From: Dyadobacter beijingensis DSM 21582 | GTDB lineage: Bacteria > Bacteroidota > Bacteroidia > Cytophagales > Spirosomataceae | DNA length: 64,000 nucleotides | Assembly: GCF_000382205.1 (NCBI RefSeq) | Contig: NZ_KB907792.1 | Coordinates: 62,001 to 126,000 of the forward strand | Direction of reading: 5' to 3' | In this document: in pieces, positions 1 through 8,793 of the stretch | How the letters are laid out: each line of letters opens with the position of its first letter | How positions within the stretch are numbered: position 1 is the stretch's first letter | The notes under the pieces: generated by a model | Seen by the model: only the letters and a program-made list of their open reading frames with translations | What the model was told of the DNA's origin: nothing | The model's database searches: none | Position numbers and translations under genes: made by a program

Positions 1-114
1 CCGCTATTGGCTGTTTTGCTGTTAAAGCCTGTGGCTACTTCGGTAACACTCGGCGCGGGTGGTGATGGCGAGCGGCAGCAATTTCCCCGTATTCAGTTTA
101 TACTTATCAGGTAA
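1..114 (+). pseudogene. 3' fragment of a CLC-type chloride channel, C-terminus disrupted
   Basis: The frame is open from the left edge to a TAA at 112-114 and encodes a 37-residue tail. The stretch LKPVATSVTLGAGGDG matches the conserved CLC segment that leads into the selectivity-filter motif (G-x-F-x-P). In an intact channel this would be followed by GIFAPS or GNFAPS and several more helices. Here the frame goes on for 14 unrelated residues and stops. In another plus frame from about position 75 the residues G-S-N-F-P appear, as if an indel near 70-75 had shifted the frame. The gene stops 15 bp before the end of the converging nucleosidase gene. I infer a truncated or frameshifted channel; the rest lies outside the window. 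Confidence 0.5.
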
Positions 115-129
115 AACACGCCTAGGAGC

Positions 130-936
130 CTATTTTTGCTCAATAACCGCCATCACCAGCGTGGCCGCATTGTGCGCGGCGACGTTGTAAAACTGGTCCA
201 TATCCTTCTTCGCTTTGCCGTCGGCCTTGTCGCTCAGGCTGCGGATGATCAGGAAGGGCGTATTTTGCTGGTAGCAGGTTTGGGCAATGGCCGCGCCTTC
301 CATTTCCGTGGCGGCGGCGTGCAGGTCTTTGAGCAGCCTGCGGGTCGTTTTTTCGGAAGAAACAAACACGTCGCCGGTGACGATCACGCCCTTCTTCACG
401 GCGGGTACAAAGCTGCCGTTATCCCGCTCCACTTTGGCAAGTTTCAGATTTTGGGACACCGCAAGCGCCTTCTTCACGAGCGCGGGATCGCATTGGAACT
501 TCAACGGGTTTTCTGTTTTGGTAAATGGGTTTTTCGTAGCCCAGTAATGCATGCCGGCGTCGTCCACCTGCCCGAAATCGTGGTAGGCAATTTCCGTCCC
601 GATCACCAGGTCGCCCGGTGCTAATGCCGGGTCCACACCGCCTGCAATGCCCGAAAACACAATTTCGCGCGGTTTGAAATGCTGGATCATCAGCACCGTC
701 GTAACGGCGGCATTCACCTTGCCGACGCCCGTTTCGGCCAGTACAACCTGCCGGCCGCGCAGCTCACCGCGAATGAAGCGCACCTGGCTGATGACGGTAT
801 CCTGTTTTTGGGTCATCTGGCTTTCAAGAAGGACCAGTTCGGGCGGGAACGCGCCCAGTATGCCCGTAATGTCCTGGGACTGGGCTTTAAAGACAATGAG
901 CAAAAAAAGGAACGTGAGCAGGGAGTTTTTCTTCAT
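130..936 (-). CDS. exported 5'-methylthioadenosine/S-adenosylhomocysteine nucleosidase-family protein
   Basis: This 268-residue protein belongs to the PNP/UDP phosphorylase superfamily, MTA/SAH nucleosidase branch, which cleaves the N-glycosidic bond of MTA, SAH or related purine nucleosides. Key family positions are visible: a glutamate in GAFPPEL (residue 33), the GIAGG ribose-binding loop, the ATEMEGAA motif with the ribose-binding glutamate, and the catalytic aspartate in SLSDKAD. Unlike the usual cytoplasmic enzyme it starts with a signal peptide (two lysines, a hydrophobic stretch and AQSQ at about residues 18-21), so it should act in the periplasm. Its start lies 5 bp after the stop of the purine permease gene on the same strand. 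This suggests an operon that releases and imports purine bases; that link is inference. Confidence 0.85.
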   Translation of the reverse strand: MKKNSLLTFLFLLIVFKAQSQDITGILGAFPPELVLLESQMTQKQDTVISQVRFIRGELRGRQVVLAETGVGKVNAAVTTVLMIQHFKPREIVFSGIAGGVDPALAPGDLVIGTEIAYHDFGQVDDAGMHYWATKNPFTKTENPLKFQCDPALVKKALAVSQNLKLAKVERDNGSFVPAVKKGVIVTGDVFVSSEKTTRRLLKDLHAAATEMEGAAIAQTCYQQNTPFLIIRSLSDKADGKAKKDMDQFYNVAAHNAATLVMAVIEQK

Positions 937-941
937 ATTAG

Positions 942-2264
942 TTAAAAAATCAGCGCCAGAATGGCAAATAGGTCAATGATAAGGAGGGCGATACTGATGT
1001 CCCTGGCGCGGCCGGTGAGCAGTTTCAGGGCCGTCCAGCTGAGGAAACCCCAGATAATGCCCTGGGTGATGGAGTAGGTAAAAGGGATCAGCACCATAGC
1101 GAGGAACGCCGGGAATGCCTCGGAAAGGTCGTTCCAGTTGATGCGGATAACGGGTTTCATCATAAATACCCCCACCAATACCAATGCGGGCGCCGTGGCA
1201 ATGGCCGGTACCGCGCTCAGCAAAGGTGAAAGGAACAGGAATGGTAGGAACAAAACAGCCCCGGTAATGGCTGTAAGCCCTGTTTTGCCGCCCTGTTCGA
1301 TCCCAACGGCCGATTCGATGTAGGCCGTGCCGGGACTGCTGCCGACAAGGCCCGCGATGGTCGTCGAAATGGCGTCGACCATGAGCGACCGGCGGATATT
1401 GCGTGGTTCGCCGTTTTCGTCGAGCAGGTTGGATGCTTCGGCCAGCCCCACGAACGTCGAGAGGCTGTCGAACATATCCGTGAATACGAATGCCAGAATA
1501 ATCGGCGTGAGGCTCCATTGCAGGGAATGCACGAAGTCCAGTTGGAAAAGCAGGCTGAAATCGGGCCGGGCGACGAGCTCTCCGATGTTAATGACCGTCT
1601 CCGCACCGCCCCACCACCGGCCGATAGGCCAGGCAAGCAGGCTTGTAGCGACAATGCCGATCAGAATGCTGCCTTTTACATTGCGGATGAGCAATATGAC
1701 GGTAATGAGCAGCCCGACGATAAAGGTAATGGTGGGTGCATTCAGGTTTCCCAAACTGATCATCGTCGCGGGGTTAGGCACGATGAATTTCGCATTGGCA
1801 AAGCCTATCAGCGTAATAAACAGCCCGATGCCGGCCGCAATACCGAAGCGCAGCGGTTTGGGAATGGCTTTGACAATATAGGAACGGATATTAAACGCCG
1901 ATAAAATCAGGAAAAACACCCCCGACCAGAACACCGTCCCGAGCGCGACCTGCCAGCTCAGCCCCTGGGTGAGTACGGCAGTGAATGTGAAAAACGCATT
2001 CAGCCCCATTCCCGGCGCTACGAGGATCGGGTTGTTGGCATACAATCCCATCATAAGGCTGCTGAAAAACGACACGAGGATCGTCGCGGTGAGCACGGCC
2101 GGGAACGGCATGCCGGTTTGGCTCAGGATCGACGGGTTCACCACGATGATATAGGCCGTTGCCAGGAATGAAGAAATCCCTGCCAGGATTTCGGTGGAGA
2201 TTTGCTCTTTGCGAAGCCCGGAGAAAGAGAACATATCGTTTAGGTTTAGGTCAAATATATTCAT
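942..2264 (-). CDS. NCS2-family purine permease (AzgA/PbuG-like)
   Basis: This 440-residue, highly hydrophobic protein has about 12-14 membrane segments and the usual length of the AzgA/PbuG branch of NCS2 transporters, which import guanine, hypoxanthine or adenine. Family signatures are present: the N-terminal EILAGISSFLATAYI segment, APGMGLNAFF after the third helix, and FDSLSTFVGLAEAS with the acidic residue of the substrate site. It is the first gene of a two-gene unit with the exported nucleosidase. The 128-bp space upstream separates it from the divergent cytochrome gene and should hold both promoters. The family assignment is secure; the exact base transported cannot be read from the sequence. 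Confidence 0.9.
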   Translation of the reverse strand: MNIFDLNLNDMFSFSGLRKEQISTEILAGISSFLATAYIIVVNPSILSQTGMPFPAVLTATILVSFFSSLMMGLYANNPILVAPGMGLNAFFTFTAVLTQGLSWQVALGTVFWSGVFFLILSAFNIRSYIVKAIPKPLRFGIAAGIGLFITLIGFANAKFIVPNPATMISLGNLNAPTITFIVGLLITVILLIRNVKGSILIGIVATSLLAWPIGRWWGGAETVINIGELVARPDFSLLFQLDFVHSLQWSLTPIILAFVFTDMFDSLSTFVGLAEASNLLDENGEPRNIRRSLMVDAISTTIAGLVGSSPGTAYIESAVGIEQGGKTGLTAITGAVLFLPFLFLSPLLSAVPAIATAPALVLVGVFMMKPVIRINWNDLSEAFPAFLAMVLIPFTYSITQGIIWGFLSWTALKLLTGRARDISIALLIIDLFAILALIF

Positions 2265-2392
2265 TTAAATTCAATAGGAGGGCTTTTTTACGACCTGTAA
2301 GGGACTGGGGCGCGAAAATTGGTCATTAGTATTTCAGTAAGTTCCTATTTTGCATTGCTTTAAAAATTGTTCTTTTATCACCTGAACCATAC

Positions 2393-5152
2393 ATGCTTAA
2401 CATTTCAAAACGGTGGGGGATAGCCCTGCTTGGCGGCGCTTCACTGGCGTCTGTGCTCCTGACCGGCTATACCTACACCCGCAACACCGCCTCCGATCGT
2501 CCGGACTCGCTGCAACTCGCCTCGTTTGTCGAACCCGGTTTTCCCTACATTTCCACGTCGGTGGATGCCCGCAAGCTGGGTGGCGGTTTCCCGAAGGATA
2601 ACCAGGCAGCGCGCACCCTCGCATTGCAGCTGGGCGACAGCGCATATGCCTGCTTCGACACCGATTTGCTGCGGTGGTCGGTGGCGTGGACGGGCAAATT
2701 CCTGCCGATGGTGCTGATGGCGCAGGTGTCGTACAAGGATTTTTTTAACAAAAACAATAACATTGCCACTGTTCCGGGCACGCCTGTGCTCGCTACGGGC
2801 GCCTACGCGGGCTGGTCCACGGGCAAGCCTGCCTACCGGACGGACCAATCGCTGCCGCCGACCTGGAAAGCGCTTCCCGCGGAGCAGGGAAGATACAATG
2901 GCGTTTACATTTACGGCAACCGCTCGGTGTTGTCCTATTCGGTGGGAAAGGCGGAGATTTACGAAATGCCGGGCAGCGCGAAGTTCGATGGCGGCGTGGT
3001 ATTGACGCGTAGTTTTCAGGCTGCGAACGCGGGTCCTGAGCTCTACCTGACGGCCGCGGAGATCGGTAATGCCACGGGAAGCGAGGTCAAAGGACGCATT
3101 GCATATGTGTACCAGGGAGCCGGGAAGGACACGGTAACTGCCGTTGCGGTTTTGGGTAAAGGAAAGGCGGACTGGCAGCCGGGAGTGGAAGAGGGGAAAT
3201 ATTTAACGGTAAAAGTACCGGCGTCCGCGAATGCCAGGGAAGCGACCGTCGCGATCTGGAAAGGGCTTTCGAAGGACAAAAAGGCATTTGAAAAATATTG
3301 TAAAACAAAACCCGCCGCATTGCCCGATTTCAAAAAGGGCGGCCCGGCATTGTGGAAAGAAACGGTGGTAACCCAGGGGAAACTGGCGCCGGATACCGCC
3401 GCATTTGTGACCGATCAGCTCACATTGCCATTGAACAATCCGTGGAAAAGGAATGTGCGTGTGGCCGATGTCGCTTTTTTTAAGGACGGCCGGGCTGCGG
3501 TAGTAACTTTCGATGGCGACGTTTGGACGATCGAAGGGACTGATCGGAGCCTGCAAAATATCAAATGGAGACGATTCGCATCGGGCCTGCATGAGCCGAT
3601 GAGCATCGAAATCGTGAAAGACAGCATTTATGTTTTCGACCGGAACGGCATCGTGCATCTTCGTGACCTGAACAACGACGGCGTAGCGGATTATTACGAG
3701 AATTTTTCCAATGTAATGGGCCAATCGGCCGAGTCGCGCGAGTGGGCGGCCGACCTTGTAACGGCACCGGACGGTACTTTTTACATCGCCAAAGGCGGCA
3801 GCCTGAGCAATGGGCCAGGGATGACCAAGGTGACCGGCAAAGGTTTTCGAGCAGGTTCTGACCAGAATGGCGCGATCCTCAAAATCTCGAAAGACGGCAG
3901 AAGCGCGGAAATGGTCGCGACGGGGTTGCGCGGGCCCTACCTGGGCATTCACCCTACAAAAGGCATTCTCACCGCTTCCGACCAGCAGGGCAATTTTGTG
4001 CCATCGACCCCGATTTTTGTCATTCATCAAAACGATTATTTCGGCGTAGAACCGACGCTGCACCGCAAGGATAACCCTGCGGTAACGCCGCCATTGACAT
4101 GGATCCCTCACAGCGTAGACCGCTCGGCGATTAGCCAGGTGTGGGCTACCAGCTCGAAAATGGGGCCATTGAATGGTAACCTGATCCATTTCTCATTCGG
4201 CCGGCCGGGGCTTTTCCGGGTGCTGATCGACAGCACGACGAGCATTGTACAAGGCGGCGTTTCGGTGATCAATGCCAATTACCCGGCGCCGACTTCGAAA
4301 GGCGCGATGAACCCGGTGGACGAGCAGTTATACGTCGCTGGTTTCAACCTGTGGGGATCGAGCTCGAACGGCATCAGTGCATTGCTGAGGCTCCGCTACA
4401 CAGGCAAGCCGAGCTATTTACCTAACCATTTCCGCGCCGGAAAGCAGGGTATTATGCTCCGTTTCGATTCACCGCTCGACAAGGCCACTGCCTCCGATCC
4501 GCGGAACTTTGAGGTGAGAAGATGGAATTACAAACGCACCGAGGAATACGGCTCGGGCCATTTTAAACCCGACGGCTCGACGGGGCAGGAAATCATGCAC
4601 GTGGCGGCGTCTTACCTCTCGGCGGACAAGAAGAGCGTGCTGTTGCTCGTGCCGGAAATGAGCGAAATCATGCAGATGGAGGTGACGTACCATTTGCAGG
4701 CGGCCGACGGCAAAAAGGTGAACGACCAGTTTTGGTTTACCGTTAATGAATCGACCGACGTGGATTTGAAGGGTTTTGAAGGCGTAGACCTGGCCTTATT
4801 GAATGCGAAACGTCCGGAAGCGACGCCGGTTGCCGTGGCCGAAACAGCGGCGTCTGCGGAAAAAGGCCGCGAGATTTTCCAGAAAATGGCCTGCGCAGGC
4901 TGCCATTCCGAAGGGACCCGCACGAAAGGCATGTACGGCCCGCCGTTCCAGAACCTCTACAAGTCGGAGCGGACATTCGATGACGGTACGAAGGTCGTGG
5001 CCGACGAAGCCTACCTGCGCGAATCGATCCTGACGCCTTCGAAACGCATTGTGAAGGGTTATAATGAAGAAATGCCGTCGTTCGTGGGCGTGCTTTCCGA
5101 CAATGATATCGAGTCGGTGATTTTGTATATCAAATCGCTTTCAGGGAAATAA
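2393..5152 (+). CDS. DUF6797-like large periplasmic protein with C-terminal cytochrome c domain
   Basis: This 919-residue protein has an N-terminal membrane anchor or signal (GIALLGGASLASVLLTGY). The next 300 residues resemble the DUF6797 module. A beta-propeller section of sugar-dehydrogenase type follows (about 340-640), then a beta-sandwich and a C-terminal cytochrome c domain. The domain has one haem site, CAGCH at about residue 833, and a likely axial methionine in EEMPSF about 70 residues later. The architecture suggests a periplasmic oxidoreductase or electron carrier fused to a binding module. No catalytic site for a defined substrate could be identified. It is convergent with the molybdenum hydroxylase genes, whose electrons might pass to a periplasmic cytochrome, but nothing in the sequence proves this. 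Confidence 0.75.
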   Translation: MLNISKRWGIALLGGASLASVLLTGYTYTRNTASDRPDSLQLASFVEPGFPYISTSVDARKLGGGFPKDNQAARTLALQLGDSAYACFDTDLLRWSVAWTGKFLPMVLMAQVSYKDFFNKNNNIATVPGTPVLATGAYAGWSTGKPAYRTDQSLPPTWKALPAEQGRYNGVYIYGNRSVLSYSVGKAEIYEMPGSAKFDGGVVLTRSFQAANAGPELYLTAAEIGNATGSEVKGRIAYVYQGAGKDTVTAVAVLGKGKADWQPGVEEGKYLTVKVPASANAREATVAIWKGLSKDKKAFEKYCKTKPAALPDFKKGGPALWKETVVTQGKLAPDTAAFVTDQLTLPLNNPWKRNVRVADVAFFKDGRAAVVTFDGDVWTIEGTDRSLQNIKWRRFASGLHEPMSIEIVKDSIYVFDRNGIVHLRDLNNDGVADYYENFSNVMGQSAESREWAADLVTAPDGTFYIAKGGSLSNGPGMTKVTGKGFRAGSDQNGAILKISKDGRSAEMVATGLRGPYLGIHPTKGILTASDQQGNFVPSTPIFVIHQNDYFGVEPTLHRKDNPAVTPPLTWIPHSVDRSAISQVWATSSKMGPLNGNLIHFSFGRPGLFRVLIDSTTSIVQGGVSVINANYPAPTSKGAMNPVDEQLYVAGFNLWGSSSNGISALLRLRYTGKPSYLPNHFRAGKQGIMLRFDSPLDKATASDPRNFEVRRWNYKRTEEYGSGHFKPDGSTGQEIMHVAASYLSADKKSVLLLVPEMSEIMQMEVTYHLQAADGKKVNDQFWFTVNESTDVDLKGFEGVDLALLNAKRPEATPVAVAETAASAEKGREIFQKMACAGCHSEGTRTKGMYGPPFQNLYKSERTFDDGTKVVADEAYLRESILTPSKRIVKGYNEEMPSFVGVLSDNDIESVILYIKSLSGK

Positions 5153-5183
5153 CCGTGGCACGGCCACCGTGGCCGCTCCACGG
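5153..5183. terminator. nested hairpin between convergent genes
   Basis: CCGTGG at 5153-5158 pairs with CCACGG at 5178-5183. Between them GGCCA and TGGCC (5162-5174) form an inner hairpin with a 3-base loop. It begins right after the TAA of the cytochrome gene and lies between two converging genes, so it probably acts as a terminator or mRNA-end structure. No clear T-run follows directly. Confidence 0.4.
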
Positions 5184-5206
5184 CGGCACCGGCTGTTTTA
5201 CAGTAG

Positions 5207-7378
5207 TTACGAAATATCATCCAGGCTGAACGGCAGGCGGCGGATGCGCTGGCCCGTTAGGTCGAAGATCGCATTGGCGAGGGCCGGGGCAAACGGAGGC
5301 AACCCCGGCTCACCCACGCCGCCGGGTTTTTCGTCGTTTTCCATTATGTGCACTTCAATAGGCGGAATGTCGGCCATGCGGGGCATCGGGTAGGTGTCGA
5401 AATTCTGCTGTACCGCCTTGCCGTCCTCGAATGTCGTTGCGTGGGTGGTGGCCGCGCCCAGTGCCATCACGATGGCGCCTTCAACCTGTGCGCGGATAAT
5501 GTCGGGGTTGACGTACCAGCCGCAGTCCATCAATGCAACCACTTTTTCGATTCTCACCTTACCTTCCGCATTGCGCATCACCTTTACGGCATGCCCGCAT
5601 ATGCCCGTGAAGGATTCGGTAAATGCAACGCCCCAGCCGGTTTTCCTGCCGCGCGACGACCAGCCGCACAGCTCTGCCAGTTTGTCGACGAGCGCCCGGT
5701 AACGCGGGTCGGGGAGGTGTTCGCGCCGGAACCGGACCGGGTCTTTGCCCGCCAGATGCGCCATTTCATCTATAAAACTCTCGCATGCGAACCCGCTCGT
5801 GGACGCGTACACGGAACGCCACCACATGACAGGGATAGGCGAATGCGTGCCCGTGCCGCCGAAACTATAATGTGGGATGCCCTTACGGTAGGCGGGGAGG
5901 AGGCCGTCGAGGTCGCCGGTATTATAGCCGGGAATGTCGGGCACGCCGGGCGGCTGGGGCGACCATTGCTGGCCAAGCCATTGGGTAGCCATATTGGCCT
6001 GGAATGCATGCAAGTGACCTTTGGCGTCGAGTCCGCCCTTCAAAGTATAGAATGCGCCGGGGCGGAACGGGCCGGCGGTCATGTCGTCTTCCCGTGTCCA
6101 CACCACCTGCACGGGTGCCTGAATTTCTTTGGAGATGAATGCGGCCTCGTAGGGATAGTCGTTGAAGCCTTTTCGCCCGAAACCGCCGCCCAGGAAGGTC
6201 ATATGCACCGTCACGCGCGCGATCGGGATTTTGAAATGTTCGCTCAGGTCGGCTTGTATCCAGTTGGCTTCCTGGATGGGTCCCCATATTTCAATATTAT
6301 CCTGCCTGACGTCGGCAATGCAGTTGAGCGGCTCCATGCAGCTGTGCGACTGGTAGGGCGTTTCATAGGCTACTTCCAATTTTTTAACGGTACGGGCATA
6401 CTCGACTTCGAATTTGGGTTGCTGCCCGAGTTTTTGCAGGTTTTCCCGCATTTGTTTTTCCAAAGACGCGGTATTCTGGTGTTCAAAACCAAGGTCTTCC
6501 CATTCCACTTTCAACAACTTCCGGCCTTGCATGGCTGCCCAGAGCGAGTCCGCAACGACAGCTACCCCTTCGCAGAACTGGTAAAAAATGGGCCTGTTTA
6601 CCTTTAAAACCTGTATCACGCCCGGTACTTTGCGCGTTTCGGAGTCGTCGAAGCTCCTGACTGCTTCGCGGAAGCGCTTGCTCCGTTCGATGACGGCGTA
6701 TTTCATGCCGGGAAGTTTTTTGTCCAGACCGAAAATGGCTGAACCATTGGTTTTCAATGGAATGTCTTTCCGTGGCGCAGACTTGCCGATGATTTTGTAA
6801 TCGGCACGTTTTTTCAGTGAAATGTCGGTTGGAGGTGTAAGCAGGGCGGCTTTGGGTGCCAGTGCGCCGTAGGAGAGTTTTTGATTGGAAACGCGATGGA
6901 TCACCGCGCCGTTTTCCGCAAAGCATTCCTCTTTGGGGACTTTCCATTCGGCTGCCGCGGCTTCGACCAGCATTACCCTCGCACAAGCACCCGAGCGCAG
7001 CAGGCGCGGCGCCCACCCGCGTACGGAAAAACTGCCCTCTTGCGGCTGCGGACCGTATTTTTCGGGATTGGCAGGTGCGAAAATAATCTGTACGTCTTCC
7101 AACCGGACTTCCAGCTCTTCGGCCAGCATTTGCGGGAGGGCCTGGAAGGTGCCCTGGCCCATTTCCGACCGGTTGCACACTAATGTAATCTTGCCCGAAG
7201 CATCGATCGAGATCCACGACATGAGCTCCGTGCCGGGGGCGATGCCGCTTGTGCCGGGATTGATGATATCCGGCAGGTTTTGTCCATCCGCCGGCAGATA
7301 AGCGGCCAGGGTCAACGCCGCTCCGGACCAGGCAGCCTGGCGCAGAAATCCCCGTCTGGAAATGTCCTGTAATTTCAT
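5207..7378 (-). CDS. xanthine dehydrogenase-family molybdopterin-binding subunit (IorB-like), Tat-exported
   Basis: This 723-residue protein is the large subunit of a two-subunit molybdenum hydroxylase of the isoquinoline 1-oxidoreductase/aldehyde oxidase type. It begins with a twin-arginine signal (SRRGFLRQ, then a hydrophobic stretch), as is usual for this branch. The aldehyde oxidase a/b-hammerhead region lies near residues 200-300. Molybdopterin-binding motifs such as GGGFGRKG follow, and the catalytic glutamate sits in GGVGEPGLPP near the C-terminus. The start is 9 bp downstream of the [2Fe-2S] subunit gene, so the two form an operon. The family hydroxylates aldehydes or N-heterocycles and usually passes electrons to a cytochrome c; the substrate is unknown. 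No FAD subunit gene is nearby, as expected for this type. Confidence 0.9.
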   Translation of the reverse strand: MKLQDISRRGFLRQAAWSGAALTLAAYLPADGQNLPDIINPGTSGIAPGTELMSWISIDASGKITLVCNRSEMGQGTFQALPQMLAEELEVRLEDVQIIFAPANPEKYGPQPQEGSFSVRGWAPRLLRSGACARVMLVEAAAAEWKVPKEECFAENGAVIHRVSNQKLSYGALAPKAALLTPPTDISLKKRADYKIIGKSAPRKDIPLKTNGSAIFGLDKKLPGMKYAVIERSKRFREAVRSFDDSETRKVPGVIQVLKVNRPIFYQFCEGVAVVADSLWAAMQGRKLLKVEWEDLGFEHQNTASLEKQMRENLQKLGQQPKFEVEYARTVKKLEVAYETPYQSHSCMEPLNCIADVRQDNIEIWGPIQEANWIQADLSEHFKIPIARVTVHMTFLGGGFGRKGFNDYPYEAAFISKEIQAPVQVVWTREDDMTAGPFRPGAFYTLKGGLDAKGHLHAFQANMATQWLGQQWSPQPPGVPDIPGYNTGDLDGLLPAYRKGIPHYSFGGTGTHSPIPVMWWRSVYASTSGFACESFIDEMAHLAGKDPVRFRREHLPDPRYRALVDKLAELCGWSSRGRKTGWGVAFTESFTGICGHAVKVMRNAEGKVRIEKVVALMDCGWYVNPDIIRAQVEGAIVMALGAATTHATTFEDGKAVQQNFDTYPMPRMADIPPIEVHIMENDEKPGGVGEPGLPPFAPALANAIFDLTGQRIRRLPFSLDDIS

Positions 7379-7387
7379 GGCGGAAGG

Positions 7388-7849
7388 TTAATGGGAATAG
7401 CTTGCGGCGGTTTTAATGGCTTTGCGAATGCGCGGATAGGTTCCGCACCTGCATATGTTACCGTTCATGGCGGCATGGATCGCCTCATCGTCGGGATTAG
7501 CATTCCCTGCCAGCAATGCCGCGGCCGACATGATCTGTCCACTTTGACAATAACCGCATTGAGGCACCTGCTCGGCGATCCACGCACGCTGTACCGGATG
7601 AGAATTATCGTCTGAAAGCCCCTCGATGGTCGTTACCGGTTGCTCCCCCACTGCGGACACCGGAAAAGAACAAGACCGCACGGGAGCTCCGCTTAAATGC
7701 ACCGTACAAGCCCCGCACTGCGCGATCCCGCACCCATATTTAGTCCCGGTGAGGCCAATCAGGTCGCGGATCACCCACAATAATGGCATCTGCTCATCCG
7801 CATCGACGGAGTACTTTTTTCCATTGACAGAAAGCTGGTACGAAGGCAT
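7388..7849 (-). CDS. (2Fe-2S)-binding small subunit of molybdenum hydroxylase (IorA-like)
   Basis: This 153-residue protein is the iron-sulfur subunit that carries electrons away from the molybdenum centre of the downstream subunit. The N-terminal plant-type ferredoxin domain has cysteines in GCGIAQCGACTVHL. The C-terminal helical domain has the second cluster motif in CGYCQSGQ and CRCGTYPRI. Length and order match IorA/CoxS-type subunits. It has no signal peptide, which fits export of the assembled dimer through the Tat signal of the large subunit. It is the first gene of the pair, with 240 bp of non-coding sequence upstream. Confidence 0.92.
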   Translation of the reverse strand: MPSYQLSVNGKKYSVDADEQMPLLWVIRDLIGLTGTKYGCGIAQCGACTVHLSGAPVRSCSFPVSAVGEQPVTTIEGLSDDNSHPVQRAWIAEQVPQCGYCQSGQIMSAAALLAGNANPDDEAIHAAMNGNICRCGTYPRIRKAIKTAASYSH

Positions 7850-8089
7850 AGGCGACGTTGTTGGAAGTTAGGAATGTCTGAATGTAAACCACCCGCCCGC
7901 CGACGGCAAATCGGATTGATAACGTGCACGATTGGCGGGATGAAATGCACCCTGGAACCGCTTGTGCCTGCGGCGATGCCGGCTAATTTTCTTTTGATAA
8001 GCGATCGCCGCCGGTCGGACATTTGATTTGGAGCAGGTAGGGGGAGTGGCGCAAATTGAGGGGAAAGTATCAGCAAACTCTTCCTTACA

Positions 8090-8530
8090 ATGGATTTAAG
8101 ATTCTACGAGAATATTCCCAGTGGTCTTGGACAGATTTTTTGGTTTAAGAGCGAGGGAAGGGACACCATTTATAAAGCCATTATTTTTCGTCCGACGGGC
8201 GATCCGGATACTTTCGAGCTGGTATTGGGAGAATTAAATCCGGACGGGTCTATCGATACGATCATGCGGAGCAACAACGGTGACTCGGACCGTGTTTTAT
8301 TTACTGCGGCCAAAGCCGTTGCATTTTTCCTGAGCGAATATTCCGATAGCTATGTGGTAATTGAACCAAACACCACATCGCGCGCCCGTTTATACCGGAT
8401 GGTTATCGATAAGGAACTGGACGATTTGGGGGAATATCTTAATATTTGCGCGTTTGACGGTCATCTATTCGAGTCGTTTCAGCGCGGGAAGAATTATGTC
8501 AGATATGTGATTTCAGTACGATTTGATTGA
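8090..8530 (+). CDS. DUF6934-like protein
   Basis: This 146-residue protein of unknown function resembles the DUF6934 family of Bacteroidota. The visible pattern fits: YKAIIFRPTGDPDTFELVLGE, a G-D-S-D run, VLFTAAKAVAFFLSEYSDSYV, then SRARLYRMVI and a C-terminal GKNYVRYVISV strand. It is predicted to be a soluble mixed alpha/beta protein with no signal peptide. A 62-residue gene follows after 23 bp on the same strand. From memory, small partners are common next to this family, but no biochemical role is established that I know of. The family match is by eye only. Confidence 0.65.
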   Translation: MDLRFYENIPSGLGQIFWFKSEGRDTIYKAIIFRPTGDPDTFELVLGELNPDGSIDTIMRSNNGDSDRVLFTAAKAVAFFLSEYSDSYVVIEPNTTSRARLYRMVIDKELDDLGEYLNICAFDGHLFESFQRGKNYVRYVISVRFD

Positions 8531-8553
8531 TCAGTAACCTAAAAACTTGTCAA

Positions 8554-8742
8554 ATGGCAGCGAAGACCGACAACGAACAGAAGCGGGACGCAAATTGGCT
8601 GACCGCCGAAAAACTGCAAGAACTCCGTCCCATCATCGAAGCATCCGCCCAGGAAAAGGTCGACCAAATGGTCGCCCAATGGACGCCTGAATTTCGGGAG
8701 GCATTACGAAAACACAGGGAAGAGCGGAGAATGCGGTTGTAA
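8554..8742 (+). CDS. small charged helical protein, partner of the DUF6934-like gene
   Basis: The gene encodes 62 residues, rich in Lys, Glu and Arg, predicted almost fully helical (LTAEKLQELRPIIEASAQEK and a basic C-terminus, HREERRMRL). I chose the ATG at 8554; an in-frame TTG at 8527 would overlap the preceding stop and add nine poorly coding residues. It has no signal peptide or cysteine. It is co-directional with the preceding gene and probably co-transcribed. I do not recognise the family. The pairing of a roughly 150-residue protein with a small charged one resembles toxin-antitoxin or adaptor modules, but that is a guess. Confidence 0.6.
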   Translation: MAAKTDNEQKRDANWLTAEKLQELRPIIEASAQEKVDQMVAQWTPEFREALRKHREERRMRL

Positions 8743-8770
8743 AAAAAAGGAGGCGGTTTCGACCGCCTCC
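8741..8770 (-). terminator. intrinsic terminator with TTCG tetraloop
   Basis: GGAGGCGGT (8749-8757) and ACCGCCTCC (8762-8770) form a perfect 9-bp stem closed by TTCG. Read on the minus strand, the stem is followed directly by eight T residues (complement of 8741-8748), giving a textbook terminator for the minus-strand gene that ends at 8794. The A-run overlaps the stop codon of the plus-strand gene. Confidence 0.85.
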
Positions 8771-8793
8771 CTCGGGTTAACTTTATTAACTTA

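Noticed and set aside
3203..4189. Long open frame antisense to the cytochrome gene
   Set aside because: It mirrors a well-supported gene, has no family resemblance and is rich in residues expected from reverse-strand translation of GC-rich codons.
5348..6607. 419-residue frame opposite the molybdenum hydroxylase
   Set aside because: It lies fully within a gene with clear motifs on the other strand; no domain, signal or start context of its own.
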